Assembly (NCBI RefSeq): GCF_017813395.1
Contig: NZ_JAGIZB010000015.1
Location: 57,561 to 121,560 of the forward strand
Length of the DNA stretch: 64,000 nucleotides
Direction: 5' to 3'
Source of the DNA: Pararoseomonas baculiformis
GTDB taxonomy: Bacteria; Pseudomonadota; Alphaproteobacteria; Acetobacterales; Acetobacteraceae
Shown one piece after another: positions 54,656-63,987 of the stretch; the first letter of the stretch is position 1, and each line of letters opens with the position of its first letter. Under the pieces are notes generated by a model. That model saw only the letters and a list, made by a program, of their open reading frames with translations, was not told where the DNA came from and did not search any database. The translations under genes and the position numbers were made by a program.

Positions 54656-55342
54656 CTAGAGCGCGACCAGCGCCTCGGCCGCGCCGCTGAGGGAGGGCGC
54701 CTCCAGGTCCGGTTTCCGCATCACCGGCGGGAAGGGCCTTTCCACCGAGACATAGGCGGTGGTCATGCCCGCCGCCTTCGCCCCCTGGATATCCCAGGGA
54801 TGCACCGCGACCAGTGCCATCCGCCCGGGCTCGGCCTGCGCGATCCGTGCCGCATGCTCATACACCTCGCGCCTCGGCTTGAAGGTCCCCACCTCCTCCA
54901 CCGAGACGACATGCTCCACCAGGTCTTCCAGCCCGGCCTGTTCCAGCAGGCCGCGGGTGGAGGCGGCGGCGCCGTTGCTCAGCGCCATGATCCGCATCCC
55001 CGCCCGCGCGATCATCCCGAAGGCCTCCCGCGCATCCTGCCGCGCCGGAAGGGCCTTCATGCGCGCGGCGAGCAGCGCCCTGGCCTCCTCGGGCGGGGCC
55101 AGGCCCTGCTCGGCCAGCACCTGGTCCAGCGCGGCGCGCAGCACCTCCGGGAATGGCCGGAAATCCCCGGTGGCGGAAAGCGCGAAGGCATCCCGCAGCC
55201 CGGCCGCGAACCAGCCCTCCAGCCCTGCCGGGGGAAGGCCGAGCTCCGTGATCACGGGCCGCAGCGGCTCCAGGGGAAACACCGTCTCGATGATGTCGAA
55301 GGCAACCACCTCCGGCCGCTCCGGCCCGCCCAGCCCCAGCAT
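54656..55342 (-). CDS. HAD-superfamily hydrolase, haloacid dehalogenase type II-like
   Basis: 228 residues. Catalytic motif I 'VVAFDIIETVFPLEPL' retains nucleophile Asp and the Asp-x3-Thr pattern, motif II 'IMALSNGAAASTRGLLEQAG', motif III Lys in 'VGTFKPRREVYEHAA' and motif IV 'MALVAVHPWDIQGAKAAGM'. Likely hydrolyses a haloacid or another small substrate; type II dehalogenase by overall pattern. The start excludes an 80-codon upstream extension. Short distance to the permease gene on the other strand. Confidence 0.84.
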   Translation of the reverse strand: MLGLGGPERPEVVAFDIIETVFPLEPLRPVITELGLPPAGLEGWFAAGLRDAFALSATGDFRPFPEVLRAALDQVLAEQGLAPPEEARALLAARMKALPARQDAREAFGMIARAGMRIMALSNGAAASTRGLLEQAGLEDLVEHVVSVEEVGTFKPRREVYEHAARIAQAEPGRMALVAVHPWDIQGAKAAGMTTAYVSVERPFPPVMRKPDLEAPSLSGAAEALVAL

Positions 55343-55398
55343 GCGCCTCTCCCGTTCCCGATGCGGGAGGTCAACGCGGCAGGGGCGCGCGCGGCGGC

Positions 55399-57354
55399 TC
55401 AGCTTCCGATCACGCCGCCGTCCGTCTTCACGATGGCGATGACCGCGGGGCGCGGCGGCATGCCATCCTGGAAATCCGGCCAGCGGGTGGAAGGCGTGTC
55501 GAAGCTGCTGCCCCGCTCCTCCGCCGGGTGCTGGATGGCCAGGAACACGGTGCGGTCCCCGGGGCCGATCAAGGGCCCGCACACCTCCGCCCCGGTCGGC
55601 GCGGCATAGAAGCGCCGCGTCAGCGCCCGCCCCTCACCCGCCGTATCCGCGGCATAGAGCCCATCCGCCACCTTCGCCGCGGCCTGCGCGCCGTCGGTGG
55701 AGATCCAGATCCGCCCCTTGCTGTCGAAGGCGCAGTTGTCGGGGCAGGAGAGCCAGCCCGAATCCCCGCCCACGCCGCGATGATAGGACGCGCCCGGGGT
55801 CACGCCGGGTTGCCCGGCCATCAGGAACAGCTCCCACCGCCCCGTGAGCGCCGCATGGTCCACCCCGCCAGGGCCGCGCGGCGGGATCATCTCGATCACA
55901 TGGCCATGCGCGTTGGCGGCGCGCGGGTTCACGGCATCGGTGCTTCCCTCGCGCCGGTTGCCGTTGTTCGTCAGCATGACATAGACGCGCCCGTTCACCG
56001 GGTTCGCCTCCACATCCTCCGGCCGGTCCATCGGCGTCGCGCCCAGCAGGTCGGCCGCCCGCCGCGCCTCGATCACGACATCCCCCTGGGAGCGGAAGCC
56101 GTTCGCCTCCGTCAGCGGCCCCTGCCCATGAAGCAGCGGCAGCCATTCCATGCTGCCATCGTCGTGGAAGCGCGCGACAAGGAGCGTGCCCTCGTCCAGC
56201 AGGTCCCGGTTCGCGGCGCGGTCCTCGCGGTTCCAGGGGCGCGCCGTGACGAATTTGTAAACGTAGTCGAACCGCTCGTCGTCGCCCATGTAGAGGACCA
56301 CGCGGCCATCGGCGGAAACGGCGTGGGTGCAGCCCTCATGCTTGAAGCGGCCGAGCGCGGTGCGCTTCACCGGCACGGCCTGCGGGTCATAGGGGTCGAA
56401 TTCCACCACCCAGCCGAAGCGGTTCGGCTCGTTCGGTTCGCGCGCCAGGTCGAAGCGCGGATCGAAGCGGTGCCAGCTGTACATGGGGGTTCCCACGAAG
56501 CCGTAGCGCTTCCAGGCCGCGGCCTGCGGGCCTGTCCCCACGCCCTGCCCGCCGAAATAGTAGTTGAAGTTCTCCTCGGCGATCAGGACCGTGCCCCAGG
56601 GCGTGTTGCCGCCGGCGCAGTTGTTCAGCGTGCCGCGCACCCGCGTGCCGTCCGGGTCCTGTGAGGTGCGGAGCCGCTCATGCCCGGCTGCCGGGCCGCT
56701 GATGCGCATTTCGGTCTCGCCGGTGATGCGGCGGTTGCGCGCGCTCCCCTCCACCGGCAGCCAGCGCCCGTTCTCGCGCCGGATCTCCACCACGCTGGCG
56801 CCATGGGCCATCAGCTCCACGCGGAACTGCGCCTCGCTCGTGCCCCGCCGCGCCGCGCGCGCATCGGGGAAGCCCGCGAACATCAGCTCGGGGTTGGTGT
56901 ATTCGTGGTTCACCACGAGCAGCCCGTGCTCGCTCGTGGCATCACCCGGGGGCAACGGAAAGAAGTCCAGGTAGTCGTTGTTGTAGCCGAATTGCTGCGC
57001 CTGGGCCTCGGCGCTCTGGTTCGCGGGGTCGAAGGCGGGGGCGCCGGGCAGCACCGGGTCGCCCCAGCGCATCAGCACCTGCACCTCATAGCCCTCGGGC
57101 ACCGCGTCGCGCGTGCCCACGCCATGGGGCAGCGCCTGGAATCCCAGGCTGGACACGGGACCCGCCTGCGCCTCGGCCATGCGCGGCAGCGCCGCCACGG
57201 CCGCGCCGCCGAACAGGCCGCGCAGCGCCGCGCGGCGCGCCATGCGCCGCCCGAGCACCGCCCCGATCGGATCAAGCGGCGCCGGGTTGCTGCCCTGGTC
57301 CTCCAGCTCTTGCTGGGTCAGCGCCTCATGCTGCTGTGGATCACCCACCGACAT
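55399..57354 (-). CDS. PhoX-family alkaline phosphatase-like protein (DUF839)
   Basis: Probable Tat-exported phosphatase of 651 residues. The N-terminus has the twin-arginine motif in 'RRMARRAALRGLFGGAAVA'. Domain features: 'YGYNNDYLDFFPL'-like 'QFGYNNDYLDFFPLPPG', 'LLVVNHEYTNPELMF', 'NNCAGGNTPWGTVLIAEEN', 'FKHEGCTHAVSADGRVVLYMGDDERFDYVYKF' in pieces, and 'NCAFDSKGRIWISTDG'. Calcium/iron PhoX enzymes act on phosphate esters, usually under phosphate limitation; no Pho box was looked for. The start is the ATG at 57354; an ATG at 57384 would add ten residues. Confidence 0.88.
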   Translation of the reverse strand: MSVGDPQQHEALTQQELEDQGSNPAPLDPIGAVLGRRMARRAALRGLFGGAAVAALPRMAEAQAGPVSSLGFQALPHGVGTRDAVPEGYEVQVLMRWGDPVLPGAPAFDPANQSAEAQAQQFGYNNDYLDFFPLPPGDATSEHGLLVVNHEYTNPELMFAGFPDARAARRGTSEAQFRVELMAHGASVVEIRRENGRWLPVEGSARNRRITGETEMRISGPAAGHERLRTSQDPDGTRVRGTLNNCAGGNTPWGTVLIAEENFNYYFGGQGVGTGPQAAAWKRYGFVGTPMYSWHRFDPRFDLAREPNEPNRFGWVVEFDPYDPQAVPVKRTALGRFKHEGCTHAVSADGRVVLYMGDDERFDYVYKFVTARPWNREDRAANRDLLDEGTLLVARFHDDGSMEWLPLLHGQGPLTEANGFRSQGDVVIEARRAADLLGATPMDRPEDVEANPVNGRVYVMLTNNGNRREGSTDAVNPRAANAHGHVIEMIPPRGPGGVDHAALTGRWELFLMAGQPGVTPGASYHRGVGGDSGWLSCPDNCAFDSKGRIWISTDGAQAAAKVADGLYAADTAGEGRALTRRFYAAPTGAEVCGPLIGPGDRTVFLAIQHPAEERGSSFDTPSTRWPDFQDGMPPRPAVIAIVKTDGGVIGS

Positions 57355-57452
57355 ACCCGCCCCCCGGCTCGACGGCGCGCTCATAGGCCCGCCGCGCGAT
57401 GCCCGGATGACGCGACGATGACGGATCGATGATCCTCTTCTCAGCCCGTCCC

Positions 57453-59756
57453 TCAGCCCGCTTCGGCGATCTCCGGCGGCCGGTGCACGCGAACTTCCGG
57501 CAGCGGCCCGCGCCAGGCCTCCACCTGCACCAGGCAGGACTGCGCCGCGCATCCCTGCCCGAGCGGCGAGGTGCCGACATCCTGTGTCAGCACATTCGGG
57601 TTCCCATGCACGCAGAGCGGCCCGGCCTCGGTCTCCTGCGGGTCCCACCAGGCGCCGGTGGACATGGCCACCACCCCGGGCCGCAGGTTCTCCGTCACCA
57701 CCACCCCGGCCAGGCAGGCGCCGCGATCGTTGAACACGCGCACGATGTCGCCACCGGCCAGCCCGCGCGCGGCGGCATCGGCCGGGTTCATCCGGATCGG
57801 CTCGCGCCCCTGGATCTTGCTGGCCCGCGCCACGCGGGCCGGGTCGAGCTGGCCGTGCAGCCGCGTCGCGGGCTGGTCCGAGAGCAGGTGCAGCGGATGG
57901 CGGGAGAGATCTCCCCCCAGCCATTCCCGCGGGGCCTTCCACACCGGATGCCCCGGCACGCCTTCATCCCCGAAGCCCGCGATGGTTTCCGAATACAGCT
58001 CCACCTTGCCCGAGGGGGTGGCCAGCGGTGCCGCCTGCGGGTCCCGCGCGAAGTCCTCGAAGGAGACGAAATCCTGCTCGGGCCGGGCGAACTCGATATG
58101 CCCCTCCGCCCAGAAGCGGTCGAACTCCGGCACCTCCTCCCCCAGCGCCGCGCAGGCCCGGCGGAAGCGGTCATACAGGTGGCGCAGCCAGGCGCCTTCG
58201 TCGCGCTGCTCGGTGAAGCGCTCGCGGTAGCCTAGCGCATCGGCGATGTCGGCGAAGATGTCGTGGTCGTTCCGCGCCATGCCCTGCGGCGGCACGGCCT
58301 GGTGCATCGCGCGCACGAAGCGGTCGCGGGAGGAGCTGGCGATGTCGTTCCGCTCCAGCGTCGTCGTCGCCGGCAGCACGATATCGGCCTGGCGCGCGAT
58401 CGCCGTCCACCAGGGCTCGGAAACCACGATCGTCTCCGTCCGCGCCAGGGCGCGCGAGAGGCGGTTCAGGTCCTGATGGTGGTGGAAGGGGTTGCCGCCG
58501 CTCCAGAACACCAGGCGTGTGTCGGGAAGGAGGATGTCGCGGCCGTTGTAGCGCAGCACCTCGCCCGGCCGCTCCAGCAGCTCGGTCACGCGGGCGACCG
58601 GGATGAAGGCGCCGGCCGGGTTGCGCGTGGCCGGCAGGCTCACGCTCGGCAGCTCGCGCCGCGAGGTGCCCATGCCGTTGATGCTGCCATAGCCGAAGGC
58701 GATGCCAAGGCCCGGCTTGCCGATACCGCCCAGCACGCTCGCCAGCCCCACCAGCGCCCACCAGGGCTGCTCGCCATGCTCGGCGCGCTGGACGGACCAG
58801 GTGGCCGTCACCATGGTCGGCTTCGCGGCAGCCTCCAGCGCCAGGGCGCGGATGGTGGCGGCCGGGATCTCGCAGAGCGGCTCCGCCCATTCCGGCGTCT
58901 TCGCCACGCCGTCCTCCGCCTCGCCCATCACATAGGCGCGCAGCTTTTCCCAGCCCTCCGTGCAACGCGCGAGGAAGTCGCGATCCTCGAGCCCCGCCGC
59001 GACGATGGCATGGATCATCGCCAGCACCATGGCCGCATCGCCGCCCGGCCGGATCGGCACCCATTCGGCGCCGAGGAAATCCGCGGCCGCGCCGCGATCC
59101 GGCCCGATATTCACGAAGCGCAGCCCCGCCTCCACGGCGGCCTTCATCATCGGCACGTATTCATGCGCGCCGCCGCCGCCCGCGGTCACCAGCCCGTTCT
59201 TCAGCGGCAACCCGCCGAAGCACAGCATCAGCCGCGCATGCTTCACGATGCTGCGCCAATCCGTGGCGGGCCCGGTCACCGGGTCATTGGTGCCGAGGAT
59301 ATGGGGCATCAGCGTCATGCCCGCGCCATAGGAGTAGTTCGTCACCTGCGCCGTGTAGCCGCCGCCCAGCCCGAGGAAGCGCTGCAGCTGGCTGCGGGCG
59401 TGGTGGAAGCGCCCGGCCGACGCCCAGCCATAGGAGCCGCCGAGGATCGAGGCATGGCCGTGCTCCGCCCGGACCCGCGCCACCTCCTCCGCCACCAGCC
59501 GCGTCACCTGGTCCCAGGAGGCCGGCACGAAGCGGTCCTGCCCGCGCTGCACGCCCTGGCGGCGCCCCGCCAGCCAGCCCTCGCGGATATAGGGCCGGTC
59601 GATCCGGCAGGGGGCATGCACCAGGTCCGGCATTCCCTCGATCAGCGTGCCGGGAAAGGGATCCCGCCCGAAGGGCCGCGCCGCGACAACGCGCCCGTTC
59701 TCCACCACGGCATCGAAATAGCCCCAGTGGGCGGCATGCGGCTTGATCTCGGTCAT
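57453..59756 (-). CDS. Molybdopterin oxidoreductase, biotin/methionine sulfoxide or DMSO/TMAO reductase type
   Basis: MGD-molybdenum enzyme of 767 residues in the DMSO reductase family. No Fe-S cysteine cluster at the N-terminus and no signal peptide, which suggests a cytoplasmic BisC-type enzyme. The Mo-ligand Ser is expected in 'GGSYGWASAGRFHHARSQLQ'; other motifs are 'VRPGGDAAMVLAMIHAIVAAG'-like 'IRPGGDAAMVLAMIHAI', 'LVFWSGGNPFHHHQDLNRL', 'WWTAIARQADIVLPATTTLERND' in pieces and the C-terminal 'TGAWWDPQ'. Substrate unproven. MobA, which makes its cofactor, is elsewhere in the window. The start excludes 34 codons upstream. Confidence 0.88.
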   Translation of the reverse strand: MTEIKPHAAHWGYFDAVVENGRVVAARPFGRDPFPGTLIEGMPDLVHAPCRIDRPYIREGWLAGRRQGVQRGQDRFVPASWDQVTRLVAEEVARVRAEHGHASILGGSYGWASAGRFHHARSQLQRFLGLGGGYTAQVTNYSYGAGMTLMPHILGTNDPVTGPATDWRSIVKHARLMLCFGGLPLKNGLVTAGGGGAHEYVPMMKAAVEAGLRFVNIGPDRGAAADFLGAEWVPIRPGGDAAMVLAMIHAIVAAGLEDRDFLARCTEGWEKLRAYVMGEAEDGVAKTPEWAEPLCEIPAATIRALALEAAAKPTMVTATWSVQRAEHGEQPWWALVGLASVLGGIGKPGLGIAFGYGSINGMGTSRRELPSVSLPATRNPAGAFIPVARVTELLERPGEVLRYNGRDILLPDTRLVFWSGGNPFHHHQDLNRLSRALARTETIVVSEPWWTAIARQADIVLPATTTLERNDIASSSRDRFVRAMHQAVPPQGMARNDHDIFADIADALGYRERFTEQRDEGAWLRHLYDRFRRACAALGEEVPEFDRFWAEGHIEFARPEQDFVSFEDFARDPQAAPLATPSGKVELYSETIAGFGDEGVPGHPVWKAPREWLGGDLSRHPLHLLSDQPATRLHGQLDPARVARASKIQGREPIRMNPADAAARGLAGGDIVRVFNDRGACLAGVVVTENLRPGVVAMSTGAWWDPQETEAGPLCVHGNPNVLTQDVGTSPLGQGCAAQSCLVQVEAWRGPLPEVRVHRPPEIAEAG

Positions 59757-59953
59757 GCCCGCCAGGATGCGACGGCCGGGCCGCATGGGCAAACCCGAAG
59801 GCATCCTTCCCTGCGCAACCGCCCCATGCCGGGGGCGTTTTTCCGCCATCCACGACAACAGGGAATGCCACGGGCCGAGCCGGCGCGTGGCCGCGCGCGG
59901 CGCCTCCTTCCATCCCTGCCTTCCGCCCGCCTTCCCCAGAGGAGCCCCCGCCC

Positions 59954-60979
59954 ATGGACCCGAAGAACGACGCCCCGTCCTCGCGCCGCCAGATCATGGG
60001 CAGCGCCGCCCTGGGGGCAGCCGCCCTGGCGACGACCGCCGCGCCCGCCGCCGCCCAGAATGCCGCGGCGCCATCCTCTGGCCAGCCCGCACCGCTGGTG
60101 GCCCCGCGCGACCCGCAGAACGCCTATCCCCGCCCGCCCTTCCCCCGGCAGCAGCAGGAATGGCCCGGCCTGGCGAGCGAGATGGATCCCCGCCCCGACC
60201 ATGGCGAGACGAGCTATCGCGGTTCCGGCCGCCTGGCCGGGCGCAAGGCGCTGGTCACCGGCGGCGATTCCGGCATCGGCCGCGCCGCGGCCATCGCCTT
60301 CGCGCGGGAGGGCGCGGATGTCGCCATCGGCTACCTGCCGCAGGAGCAGCGGGACGCCGAGCAGGTGCTGGACCTGATCCGCAAGGAGGGCCGCAAGGCC
60401 ATCGCCCTGCCCGGCGACATCCGGGACGAGGCCTTCTGCCGCCGCATGGTGGACGCCGCGGTGGGCGAGCTGGGCGGGCTGGACATCCTGGTGAACAACG
60501 CCGCACGCCAGCACACCCTGCCCTCCATCGAGGAGCTGAACACCGAGCTCTTCGACTGGACCTTCAAGACGAATGTCTATGCGCCCTTCTGGATCACCAA
60601 GGCCGCGCTGCCGCACCTGAAGCCCGGCGCCTCCATCATCATCACGGCCTCGGTCCAGGCCTATGAGCCCTCCGCCTCGCTCTTCGACTACGCCCAGACC
60701 AAGGCCTGCAATGTCATTTTCGCCAAGTCCCTGGCGAAGCAGCTGGCGCCGAAGGGCATCCGCGTGAACGCCGTGGCGCCCGGCCCCTATTGGACCCCGC
60801 TCCAGCCCTCGGGCGGGCAGGAGCCGGAGAAGCTGCCGGAATTCGGCGCCGAAAGCCCCATGGGCCGCCCGGGCCAGCCGGTGGAGCTGGCCGGGACCTA
60901 TGTCCTGCTGGCCAGCCAGGAATCCAGCTACACCACCGGCCAGGTCCTGGGCGCCTCCGGCGGCTCGGGCTTCCCCTGA
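59954..60979 (+). CDS. SDR-family oxidoreductase with Tat-type signal (YghA-like)
   Basis: 341 residues. N-terminus has a twin-arginine-like signal 'SSRRQIMGSAALGAAALATT' ending 'AAPAAAQ', unusual for an SDR. Core: 'KALVTGGDSGIGRAAAIAFA' (cofactor motif), 'LDILVNNAARQHTL' and the catalytic 'ASVQAYEPSASLFDYAQTKA' (Tyr-x3-Lys). The C-terminus 'PMGRPGQPVELAGTYVLLAS' and 'GQVLGASGG' matches YghA-type. A periplasmic SDR would need cofactor folded in before export, consistent with Tat. Divergent from the molybdoenzyme gene. Confidence 0.88.
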   Translation: MDPKNDAPSSRRQIMGSAALGAAALATTAAPAAAQNAAAPSSGQPAPLVAPRDPQNAYPRPPFPRQQQEWPGLASEMDPRPDHGETSYRGSGRLAGRKALVTGGDSGIGRAAAIAFAREGADVAIGYLPQEQRDAEQVLDLIRKEGRKAIALPGDIRDEAFCRRMVDAAVGELGGLDILVNNAARQHTLPSIEELNTELFDWTFKTNVYAPFWITKAALPHLKPGASIIITASVQAYEPSASLFDYAQTKACNVIFAKSLAKQLAPKGIRVNAVAPGPYWTPLQPSGGQEPEKLPEFGAESPMGRPGQPVELAGTYVLLASQESSYTTGQVLGASGGSGFP

Positions 60980-61001
60980 GCCAGGGCGCGGCGCTGCCGG
61001 C

Positions 61002-61580
61002 CTATCCGGGCAGCGCCGCCTGCCAGTCCCGGATGGCCGGCACGGGCCAGAGCAGCATCAGCACGTTCAGCGTCAGGTTGTCCCGGATCACCGCCAGGGC
61101 CAGCAGTTCCAGCGCCAGCCCGAACAGCAGCGTGGCCCACCAGGGCAGGCGGGCGGCGATGGCGAAGCCGGCCAGCATGAATCCCAGATCGGCCAGCGAG
61201 TTCACCACGCTGTCCCCGCTATAGCCCAGCGCGGCCGTCGCCTCGCGGTAGCGGTTGATCACCGCCGGCGTGTTCTCGGCAATTTCCCAGGCCGCCTCCA
61301 GCAGCGCCGCCATCACCGCCCGCGCGCCGAGCGAGGCCCGCGGCGCCACCCAGCGGAACAGCCCGTAGAAGAGCAGCCCGTGCACGACATGGGACGGCAT
61401 GTACCAGTCCGCGATGTGCTGCGAGTTCTCCGCGCTGTTCACCGCGCCGTGCCACAGCTTCACGGTGCCGCATTCGCAGACCGGCAACCGCCCCATGGCC
61501 AGCAGCACGGCCGCCATAACGGCCGCCGTGGCGGCCAGGGCCAGCGGCCAGGCCATGCGGTGGGAAGGTGGTGCCAGCAT
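61002..61580 (-). CDS. DUF2585 family membrane protein
   Basis: A 192-residue protein with several membrane segments: an N-terminal helix ('LALAATAAVMAAVLLAMG') followed by the family signature 'CECGTVKLWHGAVNSAENSQH', 'ADWYMPSHVVHGLLFYGLF', 'LEAAWEIAENTPAVINRYR' and 'GDSVVNSLADLGFMLAGF'. Conserved His, Glu and Asp residues suggest an enzyme-like core, but function is unknown. The start ATG is chosen to exclude 46 unlikely upstream codons; its stop is close to the SDR stop. Confidence 0.88.
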   Translation of the reverse strand: MLAPPSHRMAWPLALAATAAVMAAVLLAMGRLPVCECGTVKLWHGAVNSAENSQHIADWYMPSHVVHGLLFYGLFRWVAPRASLGARAVMAALLEAAWEIAENTPAVINRYREATAALGYSGDSVVNSLADLGFMLAGFAIAARLPWWATLLFGLALELLALAVIRDNLTLNVLMLLWPVPAIRDWQAALPG

Positions 61581-61686
61581 CCCTGGCGCCTTGCCACGGA
61601 ACGGCCCTGGCGCACAGGCTGTGGATTCCGCCCCGCGGAAAACCGCTTTAGAAGCCGCGGCCGAACCTGATTCCGCCGAGGACCGC

Positions 61687-63003
61687 ATGGTGCCGCGCGC
61701 CGCCGCTACAGAGCCCATGGCCAGCCCCGCCCCGCCCGGGGCCCTGGCCAGCGAGTTCGCCGACCGCCACGGCCCCGGGGCGCTTCATCGCGGCCAGCTC
61801 CGCCCCTGGTACCGCGCCGCCACCCTGCCCCTCCAGGTTGCCGCCGCCATCGCGCCCGCGGCGGCCGTGCTGCAATCCAAGGCGATGGCGCCCATCGCGC
61901 TGATCGCGCTTCTCCTTGCCGCCATCGCGCATCGGCGGGAGGAAGGGCGCTGGCCCGTCCCGGCCGGCCCGGTGCTGCCGCTTCTCCTCGCCCTGTCGGC
62001 CTGGGCGGCCATCTCCGCGCTCTGGGCGCCCGATCCGCGCTGGGCGCTCTCCTCCGCCGGGTCGCTGGCCGGGATCGCCCTGCTCGGCGCTGCCGGCGCC
62101 GTGGTGGTGGCGGAGGAAGCGCCGCCCGCCCGGCGGACCCTGGGCTGGTGCATCCTGGGCGGCCTCGTGCTCGGCCTGGCGCTGGCCCTGATCGACCACG
62201 CCACGGGCCAATGGGTGCGCGCCACGGTGCGCGGCCTGCCCGGTACCCGCCCCGGGCTGGAATTCGGGCTGAAGCCAGCCGCCTCCGTGATGGCGCTGCT
62301 GCTGCCGCTGCTGCTGCGGCTCCGCATCGCGGAAGCGTGGCGCTGGCTGCTCATGGCCCTCGGCGTTGTCGCCATCCTGATCCTGCCGGGGGATACGCCG
62401 AAGATCGCCGCATTGGCGGGCTTCGCCGCCGCTGCCCTGGCCAGCCTCGGCGGCCGTTTCGTCTCCTGCCTGGCCGCCCTGCTGCTCGCCGGAGCCCTGC
62501 TCGCCGCCCCGCTGCTCGTTCCGCATGTGCTGCGCCCGGACCTGGCTGCCCGGGCGCCGCACTCGGCGCTGCACCGCATGCTGATCTGGGACTTCACGCT
62601 GGAACGCGCGGCGGAGAAGCCCCTGCTGGGCTGGGGCATGGAGGCGAGCCGCAACATCCCCGGCGGAGTCGAGAACCCCTCCCGCGAATCCATGGCCCGC
62701 CTCGGCGTCTCGCCGGAAGGGGAGCGCGCATGGCTTCTCGCCCCCGGCGTCCAGCGCCTTTCCCTTCACCCGCATAACGGTGGGCTGCAGATCTGGCTGG
62801 AACTCGGCTGGATCGGCCTCGGCATCGCCGCTCTTGCGGTGGTGGCGATGAGCTGGGGTGCCGCCCCGGTCGTGATCGGCGTCCTCGCCTCGGCCGCCGT
62901 CACCTTCGCCGCGTCCTTCGGCGTGTGGCAGGCCTGGTGGCTGGCCTCGCAGGCCCTTGCGGCGGCCCTGGCCGCCGGCTTCGCTGCGCGGCGGAATCCA
63001 TAG
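61687..63003 (+). CDS. O-antigen ligase / polymerase-like membrane protein (Wzy/WaaL type)
   Basis: Inner-membrane protein of 438 residues with about 10-12 hydrophobic segments and a larger periplasmic loop around residues 290-360. The loop has 'LHRMLIWDFTLERAAEKPLLGWGME' in pieces and the conserved 'LHPHNGGLQIWLELGWIGL', the signature of the O-antigen ligase/Wzy_C family, where the His is catalytic. Likely attaches or polymerises surface polysaccharide; LPS export genes are 40 kb upstream. The start follows GAGGA; a further ATG at 61717 is possible. Confidence 0.83.
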   Translation: MVPRAAATEPMASPAPPGALASEFADRHGPGALHRGQLRPWYRAATLPLQVAAAIAPAAAVLQSKAMAPIALIALLLAAIAHRREEGRWPVPAGPVLPLLLALSAWAAISALWAPDPRWALSSAGSLAGIALLGAAGAVVVAEEAPPARRTLGWCILGGLVLGLALALIDHATGQWVRATVRGLPGTRPGLEFGLKPAASVMALLLPLLLRLRIAEAWRWLLMALGVVAILILPGDTPKIAALAGFAAAALASLGGRFVSCLAALLLAGALLAAPLLVPHVLRPDLAARAPHSALHRMLIWDFTLERAAEKPLLGWGMEASRNIPGGVENPSRESMARLGVSPEGERAWLLAPGVQRLSLHPHNGGLQIWLELGWIGLGIAALAVVAMSWGAAPVVIGVLASAAVTFAASFGVWQAWWLASQALAAALAAGFAARRNP

Positions 63004-63285
63004 CCGGGCTTCCGACATGGGGCCGTAGTGTCCACAAGTAGCGTCATGCCGTGGCGGACATACAGGCGAATGGCTATCCCAGGGCAGCCCGATGTCTGAC
63101 GTTTCTGGCCCCGGTGTCTAGCACCCGTTCATGTGGGAGAAGCAGTCGTAGGCTTCCGTATGCAAAACGTTTCTGCTTCGCGCCCGTAGCGGACCTTCTT
63201 CGCCGAAAACGACGTTCCTGAAAGCGGAGCTTTCCGATGTGAGATCGAGATCGAATGTCCCCCTTTATGGCGGAAGCCCGTATAA
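63004..63285. other. Gene-free low-GC stretch of about 280 bases
   Basis: Visibly less GC-rich than the rest of the window. Short open frames on the minus strand ('IIRASAIKGDIRSRSHIGK') are not supported. There is a small inverted repeat GGTG-TCTAG-CACC near 63110-63126. It separates the chromosomal genes from the broken NYN gene and may be the edge of a transferred segment. Confidence 0.5.
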
Positions 63286-63987
63286 TCACCGTTCGGACGG
63301 GATCGATCCTGCAATGGCCTTGGGCTTGATGTGCACTATGAGACCGTCACGCCTCAGCTTGAACGCCTGGGATCTTTCGACGAGCAAAGCGAGCTTGGCG
63401 CAGCCGTAAGTCCTTGGGTCAAAGTCCGACTTGAGTGCCAACAAACGTGTTCCGGCTGCTGCCAAAGAATACCATCCGTCCACATCCTCCAACTGAGCGA
63501 GCGCGGCTTCAATTAAAGGAATCGCAAGTGATGGAGGTTGTTTGTGTGACGCCTCGGCGGGTTTTTCTGGTTTTGGCACGGCTGCGCCCTGTTCAGATCG
63601 CGGCACAACTGGAACAAGGTTCTCTGTGTATATGAACCGCTTACAAGCTTGTCGAAAGCTCGCTGGGGTTTTTTGCTCGCCGAATCCATAAACATCTATC
63701 CCCTGTTCGCGGATACGAGCAGCGAGACGCGTGAAATCACTGTCGGACGATACAAGGCAAAATCCGCCGAACCGCCCCGAATGCAGAAGATCCATCGCGT
63801 CAATCACGAGAGCAATGTCGGACGCGTTCTTCCCGACTGTATTTGCAAAATTTTGGTGCGGCGTGATCGCATAAGTAGTCGGCCTTGAATAACCAGCAAC
63901 CTGTTGATCTGGAGCAGGAAAGTTCGGGATTTGGGATGCTGGAATTGCAGGGTTCAGTTGGAACGATGCGGTATTCCTGCGATTCTG
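63286..63987 (-). pseudogene. NYN-domain / LOTUS (OST-HTH) protein, 5' region disrupted
   Basis: A protein of the NYN (PIN-like RNase) plus LOTUS type. Readable: 'NFANTVGKNASDIALVIDAMDLL' in pieces, 'GFCLVSSDSDFTRLAARIREQG', 'VYGFGEQKTPASFRQACKRFIY' and the LOTUS part 'IPLIEAALAQLEDVDGWYSLA'. Homology reads through 'YAITPHQNFANTVGKNASD', but no ATG, GTG or TTG lies in frame between a TGA at 63988-63990 and the GTG at 63807, and the first 60 or so NYN residues, including the early catalytic Asp, are missing. It is therefore probably broken, or completed by a frameshift past the window edge. Confidence 0.7.
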
